This document shows positions 39,614 through 47,920 of a stretch of DNA of 64,000 nt, in pieces; the stretch's first letter is position 1; every line of letters begins with the position of its first letter. The translations under genes and the position numbers were made by a program. Source of the DNA: Aequoribacter fuscus (GTDB lineage Bacteria > Pseudomonadota > Gammaproteobacteria > Pseudomonadales > Halieaceae); NCBI RefSeq assembly GCF_009910365.1, contig NZ_CP036423.1, positions 1,550,001 through 1,614,000 on the forward strand, read 5' to 3'. A model generated the notes under the pieces. That model had not been told where the DNA came from and did not search any database. It saw only the letters and a program-made list of their open reading frames with translations.

Positions 39614-40396
39614 ATGGTCAATTATAAGAACAAAGTTGTGCTGGTCTCTGGGGGCGGTACGGGTATAGGAGAAGCCACCGCCCTGTTATTGGCGACAATG
39701 GGCGCCAAAGTCGCCGTTTGCGGCCGCAGGAAGGATCCCCTGTTGCAACTCGTTGAACAGATTAGCAATGCCGGCGGCATCGCTTTTGCGCACACCTGCG
39801 ACATTGCCGACGAGAAGCAAGTTAAACGCTTAATCAGCGCCGTGATTCAGGAATATGGACAGCTAGATCTTTTGGTTAATAATGCGACTTTGTTGGAGGC
39901 GAGCCTAATCGACCAACACCCCACTGACGTGTGGCACAAGAACTTTACTGTGACTGTCGATGGCACCTTGTTTATGATGCGCGAAGCCTATCCTCATCTT
40001 GCCAAAAGCCAGGGCTCTGTGGTCAATGTTTCCTCGGTTGTCGCTCAGCTTGGAACGCCCTATATGACGGGTTACGCTGCTGCCAAGGGAGCGGTAAACT
40101 CCATGACCCGCAACGCCGCCATCGAATGGGCTCCCGCGGGCGTTCGAGTAAACGCCGTTGTTCCTGGCGCTATTCTTACCGAACCGACCAAAGCCGTTAT
40201 TCCTGATGAAGGCAGCAAAAAATACCTGGAATCGCTGATTCCCATGAAACGCATTGGCGACCCCGAAGAAGTCGCTGAGGCGATCGCTTTTCTGGGGTCA
40301 AGCGCAGCGTCTTACATCACTGGCGTCTTATTGCCCGTCGACGGTGGTCGCCAGAATGAGCTCAGCATGGGCGCTGTAAGCATGGAGAGCGCCTAG
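39614..40396 (+). CDS. SDR family oxidoreductase
   Basis: A 260-aa classical SDR. S-G-G-G-T-G-I-G near 12-19 is the dinucleotide motif, and R-R-K after beta-2 suggests NADP use. N-N-A-T near 91 replaces the common N-N-A-G, the catalytic Ser is in N-V-S-S-V, and Y-A-A-A-K is near 154-158. The C-terminal V-D-G-G segment is typical. AAGGA precedes the ATG. It pairs with the upstream SDR of the same operon, and its stop shares four bases with the convergent lyase gene. The substrate is unknown. Confidence 0.88.
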   Translation: MVNYKNKVVLVSGGGTGIGEATALLLATMGAKVAVCGRRKDPLLQLVEQISNAGGIAFAHTCDIADEKQVKRLISAVIQEYGQLDLLVNNATLLEASLIDQHPTDVWHKNFTVTVDGTLFMMREAYPHLAKSQGSVVNVSSVVAQLGTPYMTGYAAAKGAVNSMTRNAAIEWAPAGVRVNAVVPGAILTEPTKAVIPDEGSKKYLESLIPMKRIGDPEEVAEAIAFLGSSAASYITGVLLPVDGGRQNELSMGAVSMESA

Positions 40397-41283
40397 CACT
40401 GACTGCGCAGCCACTGCATCGATTTACCGCCAAGTGAGCTGGCTGTGACCTTTTCTGCAAATGCCACAGCTGGCTCAAGGGCATTAAAATTGATATTAGT
40501 GTGAATACCGCTTTGGTTGAACATGTAGACCAAGTCTTCCGTCGCAACATTGCCGGTTGCACCGGGAGCGAACGGGCAACCCCCTAACCCACCGATGGAC
40601 GCGTCAAACATTCGGACTCCCGCGAGATACGCTGACCATACCATGGCCAACGCCGCACCTCGCGTGTCATGAACATGCAAATTTACCGACCCGGCGCCAT
40701 ACTCTGCAATCAAAGGTTGGGTTAAATCGAAAATTTGATTTGGGGTGCCGGCGCCAATGGTGTCTGAAATAGAGATCTCGTGAGCGCCCTCGTCTAGTAA
40801 TTGCCGTGCCAGATCCAGCACCAGCGACTCTTCAATGCGACCCTCGTAAGGGCAAGCGCAAGAGCAGGATAGATAGACTCTCGAACGATTTCCATCGCGC
40901 AGACAAGCTTTAATGACCTCTACGCACGCTTGGTAAGATTGCTCCAGCGTCATTTTCACGTTGCGCTCGCTAAAGGTACTGGATGCTGACATGATTAAGC
41001 CAAACTCGCTTAAACCTGCCGCGACACCGCGGTCATAGCCCCTCAAGTTAGGCACAAGACCGCTATAGACTTGGCTTGTCCCAAGATGTAAGCCCCCCAC
41101 CACCGCCTCGGCATCTGCCATTTGTGGCACGGCTTTAGGGTGCACAAAACTGGCAACTTCGATGTGCTTGAGCCCTGCGGCTTCCAGTAAGGCTAACAAA
41201 ACGAGCTTGTCTTCTGTAGACACAATTCTGGGTTGGTTTTGCAAACCGTCACGAAGTCCCACTTCGTTAATAATCACGTCCAT
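40393..41283 (-). CDS. Hydroxymethylglutaryl-CoA lyase-like protein
   Basis: A 296-aa HMGL-like TIM barrel. It opens with E-V-G-L-R-D-G-L-Q-N, carries the metal His pair in L-H-V-H-D-T-R-G near 205, and ends with the catalytic-Cys signature G-L-G-G-C-P-F-A-P-G-A-T-G-N-V-A near 234-249. HMG-CoA lyase cleaves HMG-CoA to acetoacetate and acetyl-CoA, but close relatives act on other 3-hydroxy-3-methyl CoA esters. No other leucine-degradation genes are present, so the substrate remains open. It is three bases downstream of a family III CoA-transferase and is likely coupled to it. Confidence 0.9.
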   Translation of the reverse strand: MDVIINEVGLRDGLQNQPRIVSTEDKLVLLALLEAAGLKHIEVASFVHPKAVPQMADAEAVVGGLHLGTSQVYSGLVPNLRGYDRGVAAGLSEFGLIMSASSTFSERNVKMTLEQSYQACVEVIKACLRDGNRSRVYLSCSCACPYEGRIEESLVLDLARQLLDEGAHEISISDTIGAGTPNQIFDLTQPLIAEYGAGSVNLHVHDTRGAALAMVWSAYLAGVRMFDASIGGLGGCPFAPGATGNVATEDLVYMFNQSGIHTNINFNALEPAVAFAEKVTASSLGGKSMQWLRSQC

Positions 41284-41286
41284 CGT

Positions 41287-42483
41287 CTATATATCCCCAG
41301 CTGCGCGAAGCGCCTGTAGCTCCGCTTCAGAAAACCCTGCTGCTAAATACACCTCTTCGCTCGATCCTCCGACTTCTGCGGGGCCAGCCCAGTGTGTCTG
41401 CCCGGGTGTTGTTCCCAATTTAGGCATGATCGCTGGAATAGTGACTTCACCCTCTTGCCCTTGAACCGTCTCGAACATTCCGCGAGCTTGATACTGCGGA
41501 TCAAGCAGCATGTCTTCTACCGAGTACATAGGGCCTGAGGGGACGTCTGCATCGGACAGAATACGCAGCACCTCGACCGAAGTAATAGACGCGGTCCAGT
41601 CGGCCAAGGCAGCGTCGATTGTAGCCTCATGTTCTACACGGCCGGCGTTATCTGCCATCCTGGGGTCTTCGGCTAGATCCGGATAGCCTGCGGCGTGCAT
41701 TAAACGTTTATAGATTGAGTCACCGTTACCGCCAATGACAACATATTTGTTATCGGCACACAGATACGTATTCGTTGGCACAATCCCAGTTAAGGTCGAA
41801 CCTGAGGGTTCGCGCACAGCCCCCGTAGCGACATACTCAGGAACCACTGACTCCATAAGGTTGTACATCGATTCATAGATCGCGATATCTACGACTTGCC
41901 CCGGAGCATTGTGTCGCTCCCGGTGAAGCAAGCTCAGCAAGGTTCCAAATGCGGCGTGTAAACCTGCTAACGAATCGCCCATGCTGAGATTAGGCCGAAC
42001 GGGTGGGCGATCCGGAAACCCATTCAGATACCGAAAACCACTGAATGCCTCTGACACCGAAGCGTAGCCCGGACGCGTTGCCAAGGGTCCTGTTTGGCCA
42101 TACCCTGAAATTCGCGTATACACCAAACCGGGATTCGATTCCTTAAAGTCATCAGGACCGAGCCCCCACTTTTCCATTGTACCTGGACGAAAGTTCTCGA
42201 TAACCACATCGGCAGTTTCTATGAGTCGTTTGACTACCGCTCTACCTGCCTCAGTGCGCAGATTCGCGGTTACAGATTTTTTGTTGCGCGCAATGCTGTA
42301 CCACCAATAAGAGGTACCGGATTCATCCAATGCGCGCCAACCGCGCAAGGCATCTCCCTTGCCAGGAGGCTCTACTTTAATCACCTCCGCGCCAAAATAT
42401 CCTAGAAGCGTGCCGCAAAATGGACCTGCCACGAGCTGACCAATCTCTATCACTTTAATACCGTCTAGGGGCTTCGCTGGCAT
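41287..42483 (-). CDS. CaiB/BaiF family III CoA-transferase
   Basis: A 398-aa family III CoA-transferase, which moves CoA between carboxylic acids and their thioesters. Family features are L-D-G-I-K-V-I-E-I-G at the start, G-A-E-V-I-K-V-E-P-P-G near 30-40, R-N-K-K-S-V near 68, and E-N-F-R-P-G-T near 95. The catalytic Asp is in S-M-G-D-S-L near 168. It is paired with the HMG-CoA-lyase-like gene, suggesting activation then cleavage of a branched hydroxy acid. The substrate is unknown. Confidence 0.9.
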   Translation of the reverse strand: MPAKPLDGIKVIEIGQLVAGPFCGTLLGYFGAEVIKVEPPGKGDALRGWRALDESGTSYWWYSIARNKKSVTANLRTEAGRAVVKRLIETADVVIENFRPGTMEKWGLGPDDFKESNPGLVYTRISGYGQTGPLATRPGYASVSEAFSGFRYLNGFPDRPPVRPNLSMGDSLAGLHAAFGTLLSLLHRERHNAPGQVVDIAIYESMYNLMESVVPEYVATGAVREPSGSTLTGIVPTNTYLCADNKYVVIGGNGDSIYKRLMHAAGYPDLAEDPRMADNAGRVEHEATIDAALADWTASITSVEVLRILSDADVPSGPMYSVEDMLLDPQYQARGMFETVQGQEGEVTIPAIMPKLGTTPGQTHWAGPAEVGGSSEEVYLAAGFSEAELQALRAAGDI

Positions 42484-42591
42484 TCCATGAGTTCCTTAAA
42501 TTCGCTGTCTACTCGATACCAAGTATACCCGCTTCAGACATTTGGTTTGACTTTTTTATCTCAAACGCCGCGCCTCTCTCAACCCGCACGC

Positions 42592-42608
42592 CTTAATTAA
42601 CGCTTAAG
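42592..42608 (+). promoter_or_regulatory. PmrA-box-like direct repeat upstream of the phosphoethanolamine transferase
   Basis: CTTAAT, five bases, CTTAAG: a perfect match to the YTTAAK-N5-YTTAAK pattern bound by PmrA/BasR-type response regulators. Ten bases downstream is TAACAT, a plausible -10. It lies 48 bases upstream of the start codon of a gene whose family (PmrC/EptA) is a classic PmrA target. The repeat is seen; the regulator is inferred. Confidence 0.55.
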
Positions 42609-42656
42609 AATTAGCCCGTAACATTTTGCGACTCAACAACACAACTTCACTGGGTC

Positions 42657-44267
42657 ATGACAAAAAGATTTCAGCTGACAAGCAACCAGTTCACTTTTCT
42701 TACTGCTTTAGTGTTCTTAACCGTTTTCAATTTACCCTTCCTGCGCGCTGCCTACACCGCCGCTGCCAAGACAGAGAACACCTCTTTCTTGTTCCTAGCA
42801 GCATTACCATGCCTGCTTTTTGCTCTTCTTCATTTATTAGCAAGCTTATGGGTCTGGCCCCTGATAGCGAAACCGGTAACCGCTTTGCTTTTTATCGTCT
42901 CGTGCTTCGTTGTTTACGCTCAGGTAAGCTACGGTGTTGTCTTCGACTACGGTATGATCCAAAATATTTTCGAAACTGACACGTCCGAGGCAACGAGCTA
43001 CCTATCACTGTCAGCGGTTTTAATGGTGACTGGCTTGGTTGCGCTCAGTAGCTTATGGTTGCTCAAAATTCAAATTTCTTACCGCCCGCTGCTGCGAGAG
43101 GTCTTGGCAAAGTGTATGACCAATGCCGTGGTACTGGGCATTGCTGGCGCGTTAACCTTAAGCTGCTACGCAGAATTTGCGGCGACAGCTCGAAATAACC
43201 CAGAACTCAAACGACAGCTGATCCCGTTTGAATGGGTCGATAACACCTACGATTACTGGCACGACCAACTCAGCTACAGTGCCGAGAATTTTGTTACCCT
43301 GGACGAGCAACCAGTGCTCGAACGCCACTCAGGTAATCTCGCAAGACTCACGATTGTTATTGTAGGCGAAACAGCCAGAGCGGATCACTTCGCATATAAT
43401 GGCTACGAGCGCGATACCAACCGCTTCACACGATTTTTCGACCCTCTGTATTTTAGAGATATGATCAGCTGTGGCACAGCGACCGCCGTGTCAGTTCCCT
43501 GCATCTTTTCTGACCTGTCGCGCCGAACGTTTTCCGCCAACGAGGCGAGACAACGGCAGAACCTTTTAGATCTAGCGCAGGATGCTGGTGTGGACGTTAC
43601 TTGGATCGACAACAATAGCAGCTGCAAAGGCATGTGTTTACGGCAAACCTACGAACGAATCCCGACCGATGCAGACCCCGAGCAGTGCGATGGTGACTAT
43701 TGTTTTGACTCGATCCTCTTAGACCGATTGCAGACACACCTAAAGAAGTTGGACGAGCATGACAGCTTTATCGTTCTACACGAGATTGGCTCACATGGCC
43801 CGACTTATTTCCGTCGCTATCCCGATACGTACCGCGAATTCACACCAGATTGCCCCCGCAGTGACATTCAAAATTGCGACCAAGTAGCGCTCATTAATAC
43901 GTACGACAACACGATTTTGTACAGTGATTTCATCAACTCAAAAATTATCGAGCAGGCGAGCCGTTTTACACAGCGCGCGGTATCGGTTCTCTATGTCTCA
44001 GACCATGGGGAGTCACTAGGCGATTCAGGCGTCTACCTCCACGGTCTGCCGTACAGCTTCGCGCCAGCCGAGCAGAAACACGTGCCCATGTGGCTCTGGA
44101 CGAACCATCATCAAAACGAATTGCGAGGCTGCCTTGCTCAATATCAGGCTTCCGAGGCCAGTTCACACGACAATATATTTTACACGTTGATGCAATTGCT
44201 CGGCATTCATTCGGCTGTAACCTCGCCCGAACTGAATATGCTGGAACACTGTGATTCTGTAAGCTAG
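42657..44267 (+). CDS. Lipid A phosphoethanolamine transferase (EptA/PmrC family)
   Basis: A 536-aa inner-membrane enzyme that transfers phosphoethanolamine to lipid A, which reduces cationic peptide binding. About five transmembrane helices occupy residues 10-175; a periplasmic sulfatase-fold domain follows. The nucleophile Thr is in S-C-G-T-A-T-A-V-S-V-P-C near 270-281, the metal site begins G-E-T-A-R-A-D-H-F near 240, and S-D-H-G-E-S-L-G near 450 completes it. Conserved Cys pairs (S-C-K-G-M-C, C-P-R-S-D, N-C-D) fit EptA/MCR. Length and motifs fit EptA rather than EptB/C. A PmrA-like box lies upstream. Confidence 0.92.
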   Translation: MTKRFQLTSNQFTFLTALVFLTVFNLPFLRAAYTAAAKTENTSFLFLAALPCLLFALLHLLASLWVWPLIAKPVTALLFIVSCFVVYAQVSYGVVFDYGMIQNIFETDTSEATSYLSLSAVLMVTGLVALSSLWLLKIQISYRPLLREVLAKCMTNAVVLGIAGALTLSCYAEFAATARNNPELKRQLIPFEWVDNTYDYWHDQLSYSAENFVTLDEQPVLERHSGNLARLTIVIVGETARADHFAYNGYERDTNRFTRFFDPLYFRDMISCGTATAVSVPCIFSDLSRRTFSANEARQRQNLLDLAQDAGVDVTWIDNNSSCKGMCLRQTYERIPTDADPEQCDGDYCFDSILLDRLQTHLKKLDEHDSFIVLHEIGSHGPTYFRRYPDTYREFTPDCPRSDIQNCDQVALINTYDNTILYSDFINSKIIEQASRFTQRAVSVLYVSDHGESLGDSGVYLHGLPYSFAPAEQKHVPMWLWTNHHQNELRGCLAQYQASEASSHDNIFYTLMQLLGIHSAVTSPELNMLEHCDSVS

Positions 44268-44612
44268 CTAGGCTTTTTTGACAAACTCCGACTTCAGCAT
44301 CATGGGGCCAATGCCTTCGATTTTGCAGTCGATGTTGTGGTCACCCTCAACCAGGCGATTTATTTTGACTTTAGTGCCAATTTTAGCGGTAGAGGATGAG
44401 CCTTTGACTTTGAGGTCTTTAATGAGAGTTACGCTGTCGCCCGATTCCAAACGGTTACCATTCGCATCTTTTACGATAAGTTCGTCCGTCTCGGTGCTGA
44501 CGGAATCGCTCTCACTCCACTCATTGGCACATTCAGGGCAGACGAACAAAGAACCATCAAAATAAACGTATTCAGATGAGCATTTTGGACAACTTGGTAA
44601 CGTGGTAGACAT
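44268..44612 (-). CDS. yjdM: PhnA/YjdM-type zinc-ribbon protein
   Basis: A ~114-aa protein with an N-terminal zinc ribbon (C-P-K-C at 8-11 and C-P-E-C near 27-30) and a C-terminal beta domain with [17 protein letters not shown] and V-K-I-N-R-L. This is the YjdM (formerly PhnA) family, once linked to phosphonate use but of unclear function. ATG 44612 has GAGG six bases upstream; a TTG at 44624 is rejected. It abuts the convergent phosphoethanolamine transferase with no gap. Confidence 0.92.
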   Translation of the reverse strand: MSTTLPSCPKCSSEYVYFDGSLFVCPECANEWSESDSVSTETDELIVKDANGNRLESGDSVTLIKDLKVKGSSSTAKIGTKVKINRLVEGDHNIDCKIEGIGPMMLKSEFVKKA

Positions 44613-44640
44613 GGTTCGCCTCAAAAGGGCGTATTAAACC

Positions 44641-44665
44641 ATAAAAATAAACCGCAGAAGCGGTT
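44641..44665 (-). terminator. Rho-independent terminator downstream of queF
   Basis: On the minus strand, AACCGC-TTCT-GCGGTT is followed by TATTTTTAT, 17 bases after the queF stop. The stem is only six pairs but ends in a U-rich tail. Confidence 0.55.
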
Positions 44666-44681
44666 GATGCTTGTTTTTAAT

Positions 44682-45497
44682 TTACTGACGCATCAAGCGA
44701 ACACGTGGTTTTGCGTCGGGGTGATTGCTTCGAAACGGCGTAATATCAATGCCGCCTCGGCGCGTATAGAAGGCCTGTACCGATAAGAATTCGGGATTAA
44801 AACGTCCAAGCAAGTCCAAATAAATACGTTCGACGCATTGTTCGTGATATTCCTGATGCTGATAATAACCCAGCAAGTATTGCATTAAAGACTCAGGACA
44901 CAGATCTGGACCTTCCCAAACCACTTGCACGCTGGCCCAATCGGGCTGCGCAGTAATCGGGCACAAGCTTCGCAATCGATGCGTATGCCATGCCGCACTC
45001 ACCAAGGAGTCTGTGGCGGTCTGAAGTGTCGCTGGGGTGGGTTGTTCAACAATGGGGAGCTGCTTATATTGATCAAGATTGGTGCCGTGTAAGACACCTC
45101 CGGCGAGATCGTTAGGTGCTACGTCAAATAATTCGAGATGTACAGGGGTACCTAAAATTCTAACCAGATCATCGCAAATGGTTTGCGTTGCGCTTTGGGT
45201 AGATTCAAATACCGTGAAGTTTAGCGAGTTCAGATACAGCTTTAGCGACTTAGACTCGACAATACACTCGGAATGAGCCGGCACCGTCAGTCTCCCCACG
45301 TACACCTCGGGGCTTCGCGCGGTGTTCAACCACGACAACTCATACAAATGCCACTGATCGACGCCAAACATTGGCGTCGTAGCGCTGTAGCCCAGAGTGT
45401 CTCGCGCGTGAGCTCGAGCAATGGGATACAAAACATCGGGCGTGTACGCAGTGGGCGCTGCGACCCTTTCACCCAGAACAAATTTCGGGTTAGCCAT
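44682..45497 (-). CDS. queF: NADPH-dependent 7-cyano-7-deazaguanine reductase (QueF)
   Basis: QueF reduces preQ0 to preQ1 in queuosine synthesis. The ~271-aa, two-module (unimodular tandem T-fold) form matches the E. coli type. The substrate loop E-S-K-S-L-K-L-Y-L-N-S near 84-94 is clear. The catalytic Cys is in S-L-C-P-I-T-A-Q-P-D-W near 179-189, the position of E. coli Cys190. The C-terminus has F-Y-T-R-R-G-G-I-D-I. I start at ATG 45497 (M-A-N-P-K); a TTG at 45506 is less likely. It is 20 bases downstream of yadH on the same strand. Confidence 0.95.
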   Translation of the reverse strand: MANPKFVLGERVAAPTAYTPDVLYPIARAHARDTLGYSATTPMFGVDQWHLYELSWLNTARSPEVYVGRLTVPAHSECIVESKSLKLYLNSLNFTVFESTQSATQTICDDLVRILGTPVHLELFDVAPNDLAGGVLHGTNLDQYKQLPIVEQPTPATLQTATDSLVSAAWHTHRLRSLCPITAQPDWASVQVVWEGPDLCPESLMQYLLGYYQHQEYHEQCVERIYLDLLGRFNPEFLSVQAFYTRRGGIDITPFRSNHPDAKPRVRLMRQ

Positions 45498-45517
45498 AGT
45501 GCTCAATGCCCTCGCAC

Positions 45518-46291
45518 TTATTGTCGCAGCCTGGTGCCGCTATTGAGGAGATGCATACAGTACAAATACGCTACCACCGTAAATGAGGCGATCATGGCAA
45601 AAGCAAACTCAATGCTGACATCCGAGACCCCTAGAACGCCGTAGCGAAACGCATTGACAACATAAACCAATGGATTTAACTGCGAAACGCCGCGCCAAAA
45701 CTCCGGCAATAGATCAAGACTGTAAAAGACGCCGCCCAAATAAATTAGGGGAGTTAAGACAAACGTCGGTACGATCGAGATATCGTCAAACGAATTGGCG
45801 AAGACGGCATTGATAAAGCCCGCTAGGGCAAATAGCACCGAGGTCAATGTCACGATGCCAATGACCACTGGGAAGCTATGAATTGAAAGTTGTGTAAAAA
45901 AAAGTGCTACGCCGGTCACAATAACGGCCACCGCTAAACCACGTGTCACGCCCCCAATGATGTAGCCCCACAGGATAATGTAATTAGGCGTGGGCGAGAC
46001 CAAAAGCTCTTCGATGCTGTTATTGAACTTAGAGCCAAAGAACGAGGAAACCACATTACTGTACGAGTTGGTCACAATCGCCATCATGATGAGGCCCGGC
46101 ACCACGAACTGCATGTAAGTGAAGCCACCCATCTCGCCAATTCTTGAACCCACTAACGAACCAAATATCACGAAGTAAAGCGACATGGTTATTGCAGAGG
46201 GCAGCAGTGTTTGCGTCCAAATGCGCGTATAGCGGCGCACTTCTTTCCGCAGGATCGTCATAAAGGCGATGAACTGTTCTCTGGCATTCAT
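45518..46291 (-). CDS. yadH: ABC-2 type transporter permease (YadH-like)
   Basis: A 257-aa inner-membrane permease with about six helices. It begins with an amphipathic basic region (F-M-T-I-L-R-K-E-V-R-R-Y) and contains the ABC-2 hallmark F-V-V-P-G-L-I-M-M and N-P-L-V-Y-V-V-N-A-F-R-Y near 205-218. With its ATPase partner it resembles E. coli YadGH, a predicted exporter of unknown substrate. The ATG overlaps the ATPase stop (ATGA), so the two proteins are co-translated. queF lies immediately downstream. Confidence 0.9.
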   Translation of the reverse strand: MNAREQFIAFMTILRKEVRRYTRIWTQTLLPSAITMSLYFVIFGSLVGSRIGEMGGFTYMQFVVPGLIMMAIVTNSYSNVVSSFFGSKFNNSIEELLVSPTPNYIILWGYIIGGVTRGLAVAVIVTGVALFFTQLSIHSFPVVIGIVTLTSVLFALAGFINAVFANSFDDISIVPTFVLTPLIYLGGVFYSLDLLPEFWRGVSQLNPLVYVVNAFRYGVLGVSDVSIEFAFAMIASFTVVAYLYCMHLLNSGTRLRQ

Positions 46292-47208
46292 ACTTTTGCG
46301 CTCTCTACTAAATTGACAAACATTTCTTCAAGACGATTGGCTCGGTTGCGCATACTTTGAACACAGACGCCCTGCTCGCTCAAGCTGCGGAACACCGCAT
46401 TCAGGTCCTGGCCTTTTTCGACCTCAATTTCTAGTGTGTGTGTATCGAGCCTGTGCGTGACGAATCCCGTTACGCTGATCTCCTCGGGTAAATCATCACG
46501 ACAATCTAAAATGAATACCTCTTTCTGCAAGCGACGTATTAGCGATTTCATTGAGGTGTTCTCGACGATCTGACCATGGTCAATGATTGCTATGTTGCGA
46601 CACAAAGCCTCAGCTTCTTCTAGATAGTGAGTCGTTAGAATAATCGTCGTACCCGCTGCATTGATCTCCTGTAAGAATTCCCACATTGACCGACGCATCT
46701 CAATATCGACACCTGCCGTGGGCTCATCGAGAATCAAGAGTTTCGGCTCATGAATGAGTGCTCTGGCAATCATAAGGCGGCGTTTCATACCCCCCGATAG
46801 CATTCGGGACGCCGTATCACGCTTTTCCCAAAGCCCAAGCTTTTTGAGGAAGTGATCAGCACGCTCCTCAGCTACCCCGCGGGGAATGCCGTAATAGCCA
46901 GCCTGCGTTAACAGAATATCGCGGGTTTTTTCGAAGACATTAAAATTAAACTCTTGGGGAACAACACCTAAGAATTTTTTAGCGGCGGGGAAATCGATAT
47001 CAATGTCTACACCGTGGACTTTGACTTGACCGCCTGTCTTGTCTACCAGCGAGCAAATTATGCCGATCGTTGTGGACTTGCCCGCACCATTGGGTCCGAG
47101 AAGCGCAAAAAAATCACCCTGCTCGACTCGCAGACTAATACCCTTAAGGGCCTGAAAATCATTGCCGTAGGTTTTACTAAGGTTTTCTATCGCTAGGGCT
47201 GGTACCAT
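46288..47208 (-). CDS. yadG: ABC transporter ATP-binding protein (YadG-like)
   Basis: A 306-aa ABC ATPase. Walker A is G-P-N-G-A-G-K-S-T near 38-46, the signature is L-S-G-G-M-K-R-R near 137, Walker B is L-L-I-L-D-E-P-T-A-G-V-D near 156-167, and the switch His is in T-T-H-Y-L-E. After the ATPase domain a ~75-residue C-terminal domain follows, typical of exporters of the YadG/DrrA type. Translational overlap with the permease fixes the partner. The substrate is unknown. Confidence 0.92.
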   Translation of the reverse strand: MVPALAIENLSKTYGNDFQALKGISLRVEQGDFFALLGPNGAGKSTTIGIICSLVDKTGGQVKVHGVDIDIDFPAAKKFLGVVPQEFNFNVFEKTRDILLTQAGYYGIPRGVAEERADHFLKKLGLWEKRDTASRMLSGGMKRRLMIARALIHEPKLLILDEPTAGVDIEMRRSMWEFLQEINAAGTTIILTTHYLEEAEALCRNIAIIDHGQIVENTSMKSLIRRLQKEVFILDCRDDLPEEISVTGFVTHRLDTHTLEIEVEKGQDLNAVFRSLSEQGVCVQSMRNRANRLEEMFVNLVESAKV

Positions 47209-47279
47209 AACCGCGGGGGCCTCGTCTAAAAAAAGCGAGCGCGCATTGTAACGGTTTCAGCAACGATAAACGACCTCAC

Positions 47280-47657
47280 ATGAAGCAAACTGACAACGAA
47301 ACTCGACTTTTTCAGCAACTCAATGGCTTTTTAGAAGAAGTGACTCGCAAGACTGAGAGCTTGCATCCCGACCACCCCTTCAAGACGTGGCTGGTATCAG
47401 CGTCGGCGGCGTGCGGGCTTAAGGACTCCGATGCAGTCTCACAACAAGTTGTTGCGCTCTTTACCCATTACGCCGATATGACACCCTTGTTTCCCAGAGA
47501 CGTGCTTTACCTAGTAGGCGGTGATTGTTTGCACTTTATGCCCGACGAGGAAATCGCGGCCTATCAGGCCCTTGACGAAATGAGATTCGAAGCGCAAATG
47601 CAGCAAAAATTCTTTGATTGGGAGCAGGCAAAAGAATCTTTAAAAAAATTACAATAA
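47280..47657 (+). CDS. PA2817-family protein of unknown function
   Basis: A 125-aa acidic helical protein with no signal peptide or transmembrane segment. I recognise a resemblance to the PA2817 family of pseudomonads and relatives, marked here by H-P-x-x-P-F-x-T-W, F-P-R-D-V-L-Y-L-V-G-G-D-C-L-H-F-M-P-D-E-E-I and a C-terminal coiled segment. In Pseudomonas that gene is near a YadGH-like transporter, and here it is divergent from yadGH, which supports orthology. The function is unknown. The assignment is from memory of the family. Confidence 0.65.
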   Translation: MKQTDNETRLFQQLNGFLEEVTRKTESLHPDHPFKTWLVSASAACGLKDSDAVSQQVVALFTHYADMTPLFPRDVLYLVGGDCLHFMPDEEIAAYQALDEMRFEAQMQQKFFDWEQAKESLKKLQ

Positions 47658-47728
47658 GTCGACGACTTTCGCTTGACTCCAACCAGCTGGCTACCTACAA
47701 TGCGCGCCACTTGGTTAAGTCCTACTGC

Positions 47729-47804
47729 GTCCCCTTCGTCTAGTGGCCTAGGACACCGCCCTTTCACGGCGGGAACAGGGGTTCGAACCCCCTAGGGGAC
47801 GCCA
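47729..47804 (+). tRNA. tRNA-Glu (anticodon TTC)
   Basis: A 76-base tRNA with encoded CCA. The acceptor stem pairs GTCCCCT with the complementary 3' strand before G-CCA. The anticodon loop CTTTCAC has TTC at 47763-47765, and the T-arm is GGGG-TTCGAAC-CCCC type. It is followed 25 bases later by tRNA-Gly, so both probably come from one transcript. Confidence 0.97.
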
Positions 47805-47829
47805 CTTAATCAAGCTCCAGTGATCTCTC

Positions 47830-47905
47830 GCGGGAATAGCTCAGTTGGTAGAGCGCAACCTTGCCAAGGTTGAGGTCGCCGGTTCGAACCCGGTTTCCCG
47901 CTCCA
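47830..47905 (+). tRNA. tRNA-Gly (anticodon GCC)
   Basis: A 76-base tRNA with the acceptor stem GCGGGAA/TTCCCGC, discriminator T and encoded CCA. The anticodon loop TTGCCAA has GCC at 47863-47865. The D-arm contains AGCTCAGTTGGTAGAGC and the T-loop GGTTCGAACC. Its 3' end lies 15 bases before the end of the convergent GGDEF/EAL gene. Confidence 0.98.
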
Positions 47906-47920
47906 GAAAAAAGTCTTTAG

